Shown: positions 24,181-34,608 of the stretch, piece after piece
How the letters are laid out: every line of letters begins with the position of its first letter
Position numbering within the stretch: position 1 is the stretch's first letter
NCBI GenBank assembly: GCA_947069175.1
Contig: CAMTDV010000012.1
Location: 36,736,341-36,800,340 of the forward strand
DNA from: Scalesia atractyloides
Taxonomy: Eukaryota; Streptophyta; Magnoliopsida; Asterales; Asteraceae
Reading direction: 5' to 3'
Length of the DNA stretch: 64,000 nucleotides
Translations under genes and position numbers: made by a program
The notes under the pieces: model-generated
Database searches by the model: none
Told to the model about the DNA's origin: nothing
The model's input: the letters and a program-made list of their open reading frames with translations, nothing else

Positions 24181-24642
24181 TGTGGGGGGGATATTCTCTC
24201 CTCCTATGTGCAACCGGTCTGATCTAACTCAAGTAACAGAGGCGGAATTCATTGTTAGTCACGTTGACAAACGAACAAGTACGATCTACTGTTTAACTGC
24301 TTTGAATATATTGATTGACGTGAAAAGTACAACGCAAGTAAACAATTCAGCAGGGCTTTGCCGTACCAACTAGACTAACACTCTAGCTCTGACACAACAC
24401 TCCTCTATTTATAGGTCGACATGACTCGCACAGGAGAGTGTGAAACAGAGTGTGTGTAACTCGTGCGAGTGGCTGCCTTGTACGAGTGACAGAGTGTCAC
24501 TCGTACGAGTCAAGTGATTCACTCGTACGAGCCAACTACAAAACATATAATCTATACAATAACATTTACAATCTGACTTTCTAAGCCCTATATACAAAAT
24601 CAACATATCCTAGATGTAGGCAATAGACATTATGCACCAACA
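24181..24642 (-). repeat. 5' LTR of the minus-strand copia element
   Basis: Plus strand from TGTGGGGGGG (24181) to GCACCAACA (24642), 462 bp. It matches 10382-10807 throughout. It keeps the two palindromes at 24499-24510 and 24521-24531 that the other LTR lacks. A minus-strand TATA box is at 24405-24414. Confidence 0.92.
24405..24414 (-). promoter_or_regulatory. TATA box in copia 5' LTR
   Basis: CTATAAATAG on the minus strand, about 230 bases from the LTR start, in the right direction to transcribe the element. Confidence 0.65.
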
Positions 24643-25880
24643 CGGCTTGAGATCGCATTTCATCTGCATTCTTCACTCGGTCTTCGATTGTTGCTTGGGG
24701 ATATTCCTGAACATCTTCTGGCACATAGTTTTGATATATTGCTTTTCCTTCGTCTTCCAATATCATATTATGCATGATTATACAAGCGTACATAACATCT
24801 CTCATTTTGTCTTTGGTCCATGCACGACAAGAGTTTCTCAAATAATGCCACCGTTGTTTAAGAACTCCAAAGCATCGCTCAATGTCCTTCTGCGAAGACT
24901 CTTGAAATGTTTTTAAAGTAAGATCTTTTTTCGTCGTACGACTCCCTAAACGTCTTTAATACAATCGAATACCTAGGATAAATTCCATCACAAGTAGTAT
25001 CCGTGCGGATCGTAGTTCCATTTGCATAAAAAGATGCTTTTGCAGCTCTACCAGAAATATAGTCCTCTACCAACAGAGATTGTTCATAAACGTTTATATC
25101 ATTGCATGACCCTACCACACCAAAGTAAGCCAACGAAACCCAAAGATCCTTGAGGCGACCGTCTGAATGATAACAGGTGGTCCGTCTTGGTCACCTCGTG
25201 TATGTTGACCTTGCTATGCGGTCGGACAATTACACCACGGCCAATAACAACAATCCAAGCTCCCGATCATGCCCAGTCAACCATAGAGATTAGAATGGAC
25301 CTCGTAAATTTGTTGAAGGTCGTACCATGTGGCGAACCGTACAAATTTATGATACCGTTAACAAACATATATAACTATAAGCTAACTAAAAATATTACGA
25401 ATGCATGTATTGTTTATAGTATAGTAATGTACCTTAACAAGAATGCTCCAAGGTATCTCGCATTGTTTTCTTGGCCATTTTTAAATACTCTTGTTGATGT
25501 CGGCCGTGTTTTTATACGCAAGTACTCGTAGCGCTGAAGTACACTTTTGGATACCGGTGCATCCAGGTGTCCTTCTCACATCTAGTTTTTGTTTGAAATA
25601 ACAAAAGTTGTTTTCCAAATCTTCAGCGATTCGTAAAAAGAAACGTTTACTCATCCGAAAACAATGCCTAAACACTTTTGGGTTTGGGAAAGTACGCGCT
25701 TCATCGATCTAATTTTTCATCAACCGATCGTTTCGCACGTCGGTCTCGTTTAATATATTCTCTTGGTAAAATTTCACGTTGAGGCCGACTACAATGCTTC
25801 ATATATCGATTCACCCTCATCCGCTAAAAACTCTCTCTAGTAATAATTGGCAATTGACGAAGAGGATGTCGGGAATCCAT
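24643..25880 (-). pseudogene. Harbinger-type transposase (Plant_tran), main part
   Basis: Minus strand from a likely ATG at 25880 (MDSRHPLRQLPIITRESF). Visible in order: the N-terminal FRHCFRMSKRFFLRIAEDL and a LQKCTSALRVLAY-like segment (25675-25500), then a broken stretch. The DDE core follows: a SLDCCYWPW-like motif (25240), GQHTRGDQDGP (25195), AYFGVVGSCNDINVYEQS (25130; the NDINV motif carries a catalytic Asp), DGIYPRYSIVLKTF, then RDVMYACIIMHNMILEDE near the end. Such proteins (HARBI1/ALP1 relatives) cut and paste PIF/Harbinger DNA transposons. Frame changes and stops occur near 24880, 25140-25260 and 25320-25480. The gene ends at 24643, where the copia element inserted. Confidence 0.82.
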
Positions 25881-26160
25881 TTTTATATAAATGTTTAGTA
25901 GTTTGATGTTGTATGTGTAGAATTTGGGTTTTGGTTTGTATAAAATGGGGTGTAGTATGAGTATATATATAAGGTTAAATAAAAAAGAAAAAAAATATAG
26001 ATATAGTCGTTGGTTTGACCGTTTGACAACGGTCATTGCCCAAAGAAAACAAGGGGGTATGGAAAAAAGGACGCTCCATTGATTTTTTTAAGACGTCCAG
26101 GGGGCGTGTTTGGGCTCTTTTGGGGAAAAAGGCATAAAAAAAACCCACTACGGGTGTTCT

Positions 26161-26239
26161 AAGTGTTTAAAAGGGGCGAAGGGGTGTTAGGTATTTGGGT
26201 TAATGATTAGTTGAATTATTGTCAAATGTTAGATGGTTA
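26161..26239. repeat. 78-bp direct repeat, right copy
   Basis: It matches 9919-9996 at roughly nine in ten bases and directly follows the right end of the Harbinger element. After TTAGATGGTTA the two flanks diverge. Confidence 0.85.
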
Positions 26240-26271
26240 TTGACTTGCTGGATATCCTCTAGATCATGAAA

Positions 26272-29200
26272 TTAGTACTATATTTAAAATCTATTTGCAT
26301 AATTAATCAACCTAGCTTCCTAAACGAAGGGGAAAACATTGGGGCCCCGCTAGAACATTGGTCATATGCTTCACCCACCTTGCATATCCTCATAGACAAC
26401 TCTGAGATGATGTAACAATTGACAAGAAAGGATTTTGAGCGAGTGTTTGGTTTTAAATCTAAATGGGGCATACTTAATCAACTTCCTTAGGCAATGAAGT
26501 GCGAGAAATTAAAGAATGTGATGTAGTTATCTATTATATTGCACAATATGATATTAAAAGAAGACGAGAATGTAATCTTACAGGAGTACATGATTAAGCC
26601 TCTAACCAATGGAGTCATTGCCGATGATTTCATTCAAAGTTGCGAAATCAAGGTACACACTTTAAACTTTGATACGATCTCATGAAACACTTTGCTAACT
26701 TATCAAATTTGAACATTCCTGATTCAGACGAGTAGTTTAGTTTAATATAGTAATTATTTTTTTATTTAGCGAAATTATGTTTTTTTATTAATTTGATTTT
26801 CATATTTAATTTATAGTTAGTACTATATTTAAATCTATTTGCATATTTTAATCAACCCATTCTTCCTGAACGAAGGTGAAACATTGAGCCCAGCTAGAAC
26901 ATTGGCCATATGTGTTGCCCACATTTGATATCCTTAAAGACGCCTTTGAGATGTTGTAACAATCGACAAGAAAAGATTTTGAGCAAGCGTTTGGTTTTAA
27001 AATCTAAATGTGGTATTCTTAATCGACTTGCACGGGCATTGAAGCGCGAGAAATTAAAGAATGTGATGTAATTATCTATCATATTGCACAATATGATATT
27101 AAAGGAAGACGGGAACGTAATCTTACCGGAGTACATGATTAAGCCTCTGACCAATGGAGTCATTGCCGATGATTTCACTCAGAGTTGCAGAATCAAGGTA
27201 CACACTTTAAACTTTGATAGGATCTCATGAAACACTTTGCTAACTTATCAAATTTGAACATTGGGCCCAGCTAGAACATTCGTTGCCCACCTTTGATATC
27301 CTTAAAGACACCTCTGAGATGATGTAACAATCGACAAGAAAATATTTTGAGCAAGCGTTTGGTTTTAAAATCTAAATGTGGTATTCTTAATTGACTTGCA
27401 CGGGCAATGAAGTGCGAGAAAATAAAGAATGTGATGTACTTATGTATCATATTGCATAATATGATATTAAAGAATGACAAAACGTAATATCAGCGGAATA
27501 CATGATTAAGCCTCTAACCAATGGAGTCATTGCCGGTGATCTCATTCAGAGTTACGGAATTAAGATACACATTTTAGACTTCCATATAATCTCATGGAAC
27601 ACGTTTCTAGCTTATCAAAGTTGAAAATTTATGATTTAGACAACGAGTAGTTTAGTTTAATATAGTAATTGTTTTTTTATTTAACGGATTCTGTTTTTTA
27701 TTAATTTAACTTTTATATATAATTTATAATTAGTACTATCTTTAAATCTATTTGCATATTTTAATCAACTTATGCTTCTTGAACGAAGGGGAAACATTTG
27801 GCCCAGCTAGAACATTGGCATATGCGTTGCCCACCTTTGATATCCTTAAAGACGTCTCTAAGATGATGTAACAATCGACAAGAAAAGATTTTGGCAAGCG
27901 TTTGGTTTTAAATTCTAAATTTGGTATTCTTAATCGACTTGCACGGACAATGAAGTGCGAGAAAATAAAGAATGTGATGTCCTTATGTATCATATTGCAC
28001 AATATGATATAAAGAATGACGGGAACGTCATATCACCGGAGTGCATGATTAAGCCTTTGACCAATGGAGTCATTGCCGATGATTTCATTCAAATTGTGGA
28101 ATTAAGATACACACTTTAGACTTCAATATAATCTCGTGGAACACTTTGCTAGCTTAATAAATTTGAAAATTCCTGATTTGGACAACGAGTAGTTTAGTTT
28201 AATATAGTAATTGTTTTTTTTTATTTAATGAATTTGTGTTTTTTATTAATGTAATTTTTATATTTAATTTATAATTAGTACTATCTTTAAAATCTATTTG
28301 CATATTTTAATCAACCTATACTTCTAAACGAAGGGGAAAACATTGGCCCAGCTAGAACATTGGACATATGTGTTGCCCACCTTGCATATCCTCAAAGACG
28401 TCTCTTAGATGACGTAACAATGGACAAGAAAAGATTTTGAGCGAGAGTTTGGTTTTAAAATCTAAATGGGGTATACTTAATCGACTTGCACAGGAAATGA
28501 AGTGGAGAAATAAAGAATGCGATGTCCTTATGTATCATGTTGCACAATATGATATAAAGAATTTAAAATCTAAATCGGGTATACTTAATTGACTTGCACA
28601 TGAAATGAAGTGCGAGAAAATAAAGAACGCGATGTCCTTATGTATCATGTTGCACAATATGATATAAAGAATGACGGGAACGTAATATCACCGGAGTACA
28701 TGATTAAGCCTCTGACCCAATGGAGTCATTGCCGATGATTTCATTCAGAGTTGCGGAATTAAGATACACACTTTAGACTTCGATATAATCTCATGGAACA
28801 CTTTGCTAGCTTAATAAATTTGAAAATTCCTGATTTGGACAACCAATAGTTTAGTTTAATATAGTAATTGTTTTTTTATTTAATGATTTGTGTTTTTTAT
28901 TAATTTGATTTTTATATTGAATTTATAATTAGTACTATATTTAAAATCTATTTGCATATTTTAATCAACCTATACTTTCTAAACGAAAGGAAAACATTGG
29001 CCCAGCTAGAACATTGGACATATACGTCACCCACCTTTCATATCCTCAAAGACGTCTCTTAGATGACGTAACAATTGACAAGAAATGATTTTGAGCGAGC
29101 GTTTGGTTTTAAAATCTAAATGGGGTATGGACTTGCAAAGGGCAATGAAATGCGAGAAATTAAAGAAGGTGATGTACTTATGTATGATATTGCATAATAT

Positions 29201-29468
29201 GATATTAAAGGATGACGGGAACGTAACATCACCGGAGTACATGATTAAGCCTCTAACCAATGGAGTCATTGCCGATGATTTCATTCAAAGTTGTGGAATC
29301 AAGAAACACACTTTAGACTTCAATATGATCTTATGGAACACTTTGCTAGCTTATCAAATTTGAACATTACTGATTCGGACAACGAGTAGTTCAGTTTAAT
29401 ATAGTTATTTTTTTATTTAACGAAATTTTGTTTTTTATTAATTTAATTTTTAAATTTAAATTATAGTT
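26272..29468 (+). repeat. tandem array of ~545-bp units from a transposase 3' end
   Basis: Six units start at TTAGTACTAT or its equivalent: 26272, 26817, 27259 (5' truncated, following a 3'-truncated unit), 27730, 28275 and 28929. The intact spacing is 545 bp. Every unit contains, on the plus strand, a decayed coding piece: an EQAFGF-like start, K-x-GILNRLARxMKCEK, then YLCxILHNMILK and SPEYMIKPLTNGVIADDF. This resembles the C-terminal end of Harbinger-type transposases (ILNRP, CIILHNMI). The best preserved frame is at 29085-29363. Each unit ends in the same AT-rich tail. Confidence 0.85.
28454..28669. repeat. 108-bp duplication inside one array unit
   Basis: 28454-28561 is repeated head to tail as 28562-28669, with a few changes. 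This explains why that unit is about 109 bp longer than the others. Confidence 0.85.
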
Positions 29469-29559
29469 AATGAAAAGTGTTAGTTAAGAGGTGTCATTTA
29501 TTTATTTGAATTTTGTATTTAATTTTAATTAATAACAAATTACTAGATGGTTGTTCTTC

Positions 29560-30160
29560 CCCTCTAAGATGGTTAAGGGAAATAGATTTGTGGCCCATCT
29601 ACCCTAAGATGCACGAACGCAAACGAATTGAACGAACACAAATAATACCTTATTCTTGTTCACTTGTTAAGAAATATATGTGTTTGCGAACTATTCATGA
29701 ACACTTATTGAACGAGATTTTATGTTTGTGTTTGTTTGTTAAGGAAATTAATTTGTTCGTGTTCGTTTATGTTTGTTTTTTAATTTAAGACAATGAACAA
29801 AAATGAACGTCGATGAATACAAACTAATGTTTATGAACACAAATGGAAACAAATGAACACAAACAATCATTCATGAACAAAATATATAATACATTGACAC
29901 TTATTAGATATTTAATTTGTCAGAATTTTGAAGTATTTAAATAAATATAAAAACTAAAAACACCAATGAACTATCGAACACAAACGAACACGTTACCGAA
30001 CGTTGATGAACATAAACGAACGAACACGTCCTCTGTTTATGTTTGTCCATTTAACTATACGAACAAAATTTCTTGTTCGTGTTCATTTGTTCAAGAAACG
30101 AACGAACTTCCCGCCAAACGGTTACAAACTGTTCGCTTGGTTCATTCGCAGCCCTTCTAA
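29560..30160. mobile_element. inverted-repeat-rich MITE-like sequence
   Basis: The left half carries GTTCGTGTTCGTTTATGTTTG-type words (29690-29780), and the right half their complements (AACATAAACGAACGAACACG at 30008-30027) in alternating patches. The transcript or single strand could therefore fold extensively. No coding potential is convincing. Such GAACACGAAC-rich blocks are common in plant genomes as small non-autonomous DNA elements. The exact ends and family are not clear. Confidence 0.45.
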
Positions 30161-30249
30161 CATGTGTAACATTAGTAAGGGTTGTTCGAGATTTGCAAGT
30201 TATTATAAAAAATTCAAATGTCTAAGGGGAATGAGAATGTAACAAGGAG

Positions 30250-30600
30250 ACCTAACATGTATCAAATGGTAAAGAATAAATGCTTCTAACAAAAGTGTAA
30301 ACTTTCAGGAAAGTAAGACACTAAGACACACAAGGTTAACAGAATTGTGCACTAGACGGGTGATGGAGTTAGACACAACATATAAGTGAATGTTAACGCA
30401 CAATTGGAGTTACCTAGTGATGTGTGTGTTTTACATGAGTGAGGTAGTTTGCGTCTTGAGGAACTATGCATATAGTAGTGGTCCCATGAACGATCGTCAG
30501 TATGAAATACCATCTAAAATTTGGTAAATAGTGCTTTGTGTTGTATTTTCCTTGCTTCTACTTTGTTTGGTGTGAGAAAACCTAACTTGAGATAAGCAAT
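30250..30600. other. no recognised feature
   Basis: No gene or repeat was recognised between the MITE-like block and the Tat-type element. Confidence 0.4.
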
Positions 30601-30799
30601 GATAGGTATCATCCATGATGGTGACCCATTTCGATAACATTTATTTGGAAAAAAGGGACGGACGGATTCTTGAGTACTTCGATGCACATGTATTTCACAA
30701 AGTGTTAAAACTCATTGATGCCAGTTTGCTCAAGGCATCTGCGGGCTTGTTCTTACTACGGTTGATGTGCGTGATTTTGAAAGATCAAAACTTCTGAAT

Positions 30800-31381
30800 G
30801 AGCTCTTTAGCTTGATCCAAGTATAGGGCCATTCTTTCCCCTTTCGCATCATAAACTCGTTTATCTGTCCATGCAATAAGAATTGAATCTACATGTGCTT
30901 CTAGGTTCTGAACCCCCATTTTGATTGCTAGCACAATCCTACTAAGAAAACTTCATATTCTGCCTCATAGTTGGGGTTCTTAAAGTGTGATGTGGATTGC
31001 ATACGTGAACTCTTACTTCTAGGGGTTGATCAGCTTGAGGCCTGCGCCATCTTCATTTAAGGCCCCATCCGGGAATAACACCCGAATGTCATTGGAAGGT
31101 GTAGTGGATGTTGGTTCTTGTTCAGCCTCACATTCTGTCTAGTCTTTTGGCACCTCTGAGATGAAATCAGTGAGAACTTGGACTTTGATTGCAGGTTGTG
31201 GTTTATAGATTAGGTGGTGTCCTCCTACCTCTATAGCCCACTTTGCTAGCCTGCCCGAGATCTCTTGTTTGCTCAAGATTTGGCCTATCATATAATTAAT
31301 AAGGATGTTGATGACATGAGCCATGAAATAACGGCTGAGGCGCCTTGATGCATGTACCAGTGCTAAAACCAGCTTCTCCAT
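30800..31381 (-). pseudogene. Tat-type RNase H domains
   Basis: Minus strand. 31381-31139 reads MEKLVLALVHASRRLSRYF and SGRLAKWAIEVGGHHLIYKP, the RNase H end of a gypsy RT, followed by VLTDFISEV. Further on, at 31000-30800, broken pieces read AEYE, NLEAHVDSILIAW and YLDQAKELIQKF in shifting frames. These match the extra RNase H domain of Tat elements. Confidence 0.7.
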
Positions 31382-31789
31382 GATTGAATATCATGTCTCT
31401 AGGTCAGTGAGCATCCTGCTGACGTAATAGATCGGCATCTGAACCCCCTCTAGTTCTACGAAGAGCACTACGCGACTTCCCTGTCTGATGTGGACAGGTA
31501 CAAGACGAGTGGTTCTTTCACACACGGAGCGGTGAGAGTGGGGAGTTTTACCAGACACTGTTCATTTCTTGTACCACGCACTCTACTTCGAGTGTCCATT
31601 TAAATTGGTTCTTTTTCATGCAATTGCACAAAGTGCTAATGAGTGGAAAAGACTTGGTGGCGTGGTTGGCGAGGAAGCCGTTCAACGCGGCTAGGAGGAC
31701 AACTAAGGTCTACACTTCTTTGATCATGGATCTGGAAGGTATGCACTCGATAGCTTGAAGTTTTTCTTGATTGACCTTGAACCCATGTT

Positions 31790-32260
31790 GGTAACAATAA
31801 AACCCAGGAATTACCCTTCCTCCATTCCAAAAGAACACTTGCTTGGGTTGAGCTTCATGTTGATACTGCGAGGCCTTTGGAAATTTTTTTGATGTCTTGA
31901 AGCATCAAATCTTCCCCCCAGCTCGTGATGACCAGGTCATCCATGTAAATCTTGACGTACTTGCCAATGTCATCTCTGAACGTCTTGTCCATTAAGCTTT
32001 AACCTTTGGTACGTTAGCCTTCATTATTTAACCCGAATGACATCTTGGTATAGTAGAATATACCCATTTTTCGTGTAGAAAGATGTTTATCCACATCTTT
32101 GGGTGCCATATGTAAGTGGTGGTAACCTTTATAACAATCCAGGGTATGTTTCCACCATATTGGCACGAGAGAGTCCATCTTTTTGTCGATATGAGGGAGA
32201 GAGTAACAGTCTCTTGGGCACGCCTTGTTCAAGTCTTTGTAATTGACGCACATATTCTAG
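31790..32260 (-). pseudogene. Tat-type reverse transcriptase fragment
   Basis: Minus strand 32253-32014: CVNYKDLNKACPRDCYSLPHID, here cited as DLNKACPRDCYSLP plus HIDKKMDSL, then LDCYKGYHHLHMAPKD and GIFYYTKMSFGL. This is the central part of a gypsy RT. The region continues in other frames towards 31800, where a MDDLVITS-like stretch (31930-31950) corresponds to the catalytic box. Several stops show decay. Confidence 0.75.
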
Positions 32261-33249
32261 CTACCAATTTACTTCGTACCATGACAGGATTAGCGACCTA
32301 AGTCTGGTATACGACTTTGTGGAAGATGTTTGCCTGTAATAGTTCCTTGACTTACTTGTTCATAACGTGCGTCTTCTTTGCGCCAACGGCTTCTCTTTCC
32401 CTGTAAAACATGCTTGATAAAAGGGAAGGTTTTTATATAGTGCTCGGTAATGTCACGTGGGACGCTTAGCATGTCTGCATGCGTCCACGCTAAAATATCC
32501 ATATCCTTGAACAAAAGTATTTCAGGTAAGCACAAATATTTTCAGAAACTGCGTGACCTAGAGTGATTGTCTATTCTAGGTACTTGCGATTAAAATTCCA
32601 CTTCTCTGGCTCTGTTCATGGTGCGGACTTCATCATTTTTTTGGGTGCACTTCTTTTGCGACCATGACTTCTTTTATGCATATATAATCACCACCCCTTT
32701 CTCGGTTGGGAAACCAAATGAAGAATGGGGGGTGGATGTGATCCTATTGAAATCTCCTTGTGATTCACTTCCTAAAAGGGATGTCGTGCCAGGAGATTGC
32801 TGGCATTACCATGAATTGACCTCCTCTGTGCATGAATGTTTCCCATCCGTGAGCATAATTGAGTATCAAATTTGGCCTAAAGGAAAGACCGTTTCATTAT
32901 AAAAACTTGTGAGCGGGTAGTCTACTAGCTCAAGGTGTGCTTTGTCTTCGGGATGAAACTGGTTAAAACATTGTTAGTATATTACGTCGGAGGTGCTGCC
33001 TTGATTAATGAAGGCATAATCAGTTCAGTAATGACCTACGAAGTTGGTGATGACGACGGGGGCACCTATCGCGCAGCCCTCCGCGCAACACCGGGAAAGC
33101 AACTTGTTGTTTGCACCAGCTGTCACCCTATTGGTGTCCTCGTTTGTTCCTATCTTTCTTGTTTTTCTTGGGTCCGCCTTGAACCATGTGTATATCAATC
33201 TGGTGGATCTTCTTAGTGCTAGGGCCTTTATCGTTGCACGTGATTTGGC

Positions 33250-34500
33250 GTATCCCTTTGCGCACGTTCTATATTAGGTGTATTAGCTTTCCACTCTCTC
33301 CAAAGCTTTCTCAATTTCAGTCCGTAAACTGATAAAATTATCTGTGAGATGCCCTGTATCCTTATGATATTCACAGTACATGTTAGGGTCTTGGCCTTTT
33401 ATATTGAGCACTTGTTGTGCAGGCTTGAACCGATGGTTCTCTGTGCTCAAAATCTCCATTGGAGTTTTAGTGAGAGGAGTCCACTTCTTCTCCCTGTTTT
33501 CCTACTTCACGTTCTTTCGATAACTGATTCTCTTCATTGTTGGGTGCATGTCATCATTTGAGATGTGCTTTTTCTCCATCGTAAGTGCTGGGTTGGGTGT
33601 GTTTCCAGGTAGAGTTTCGACCCTTCTTACCACAGACCTTGCTCATGATAATTATTATTGTGCTAAAGACTCCTTCCACTAGTAAGGTTCCGCTCTGTTT
33701 GTGCGAACACCTTCGCGACTAACATGATCTTATCCCAATCTTTTGGCATTTCTTCTCGACCGGAAAATTATCCAAATTAAATCGTTGAAGCGCACAACCA
33801 TGATGAAATGCGCACACATCAAATCTTCGGTGACACCGCCTATTTTAAGGCGCTCTTTGTTAAATCTTGTAATAAAGTCTTCAATATCCTCATTCACTAT
33901 AAGCACATATGTTTATGACGCTAGTGGTGTCTCTGACATGACGTTTTTGTTAGCTGAAGTGTTGTAAACCTTTTTCCTGTAAGTCTATGAATCACTTTAT
34001 TTGGCCAATATGCAAGCTCTCGAACCATGTGCGTGCTACACCTTTGAGGGTTTAGATGAAGAGACGACACCACATGGGACATGTCCAGCAACCGACGACC
34101 CCTTCATTGGTAAACAACTAGATATGATCATCTAGATCTAACAGGTCGCTAAACTTCCCAACATCGGGTGGGAGTTTTGCCTTTTCCAACGGGGCTAAGG
34201 AGATTTCTAGGATGAACTTAGACTGTTTTGTTGTTGCTGGCCTATAGACTACGCGATAGTCATGTTATGCTGCTGCGTTGTACATTGTGCGGGCATGTGG
34301 TTTATATGTCGCTTGATTCTTTTGTATTAGGTTGAATACACTTGAGCTATCTCCCTTTTAGTATGTTAGGTTGATTTCATCTATATGGGTGTCCCAATCA
34401 ATAAGGATTGTACGAGGTCCAGACGTTGATGAACTGGATGTGCCCAGAAGGTGTTCGTATTGCGCATCATCATGTTTCCCTATATGTGTTAGCGTGTTGC
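33250..34500 (-). pseudogene. Tat-type gag fragments
   Basis: Minus strand pieces in shifting frames. Near 33370-33290 is a YKDTGHLTDNFISLRTEIEKAL stretch (key residues CxxH-K-GH, LxxEIE), which matches the region following the capsid in Tat gag. Upstream to 34500 is low-quality gag-like sequence. No intact ORF remains. Confidence 0.5.
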
Positions 34501-34608
34501 ACGTGGTGCTCACACTGTGGGGAGAGTCTCTATGTTGATATTGATTATCCCTTGAGTGTCTAATCGTTGTAAGAGATGGTGTGCGGTTGTGCGGTGGGGT
34601 GGCGTAAT

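Larger units (their letters stand above)
10382..24642 (-). mobile_element. Ty1/copia retrotransposon, Sirevirus-like, 14.3 kb
   Basis: A complete insertion. It is flanked by a perfect 5-bp duplication CGGCT (10377-10381 and 24643-24647) and has LTRs of 426 bp (10382-10807) and 462 bp (24181-24642). The minus-strand order is LTR, PBS, gag with two zinc knuckles, protease, integrase, RT, RNase H, ~2.1-kb spacer, post-pol reading region, polypurine tract, LTR. Integrase before RT defines Ty1/copia. The long gag, post-pol ORF and palindrome clusters are Sirevirus traits, so that lineage is my inference. All reading frames are interrupted, so it is not autonomous. Confidence 0.85.
9997..26160 (-). 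mobile_element. PIF/Harbinger DNA transposon, split by a copia insertion
   Basis: The two halves of a Plant_tran (DDE, PIF/Harbinger) transposase lie at 10244-10381 and 24643-25880, on the minus strand. They are joined exactly when the copia element 10382-24642 and one copy of its CGGCT duplication are removed. Without that insertion the element would be about 1.9 kb. The ends are placed by the flanking 78-bp direct repeat. I see only weakly matching terminal sequences (GTAATGGG near 10012 versus GTAGTGGG read from the right end), so the exact terminal inverted repeats remain uncertain. Confidence 0.65.
30600..34608 (-). mobile_element. decayed Tat-type Ty3/gypsy element
   Basis: Minus-strand remains of a gypsy element. 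A gag part is at 34500-33200, then RT (32260-31800), RNase H of the RT (31381-31139) and an additional RNase H-like domain (about 31000-30800). A second RNase H downstream of RT is a mark of the Tat lineage. I see no integrase or LTR. The right end stops at the Athila 5' LTR (34609), which suggests that Athila inserted into it. Confidence 0.7.
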
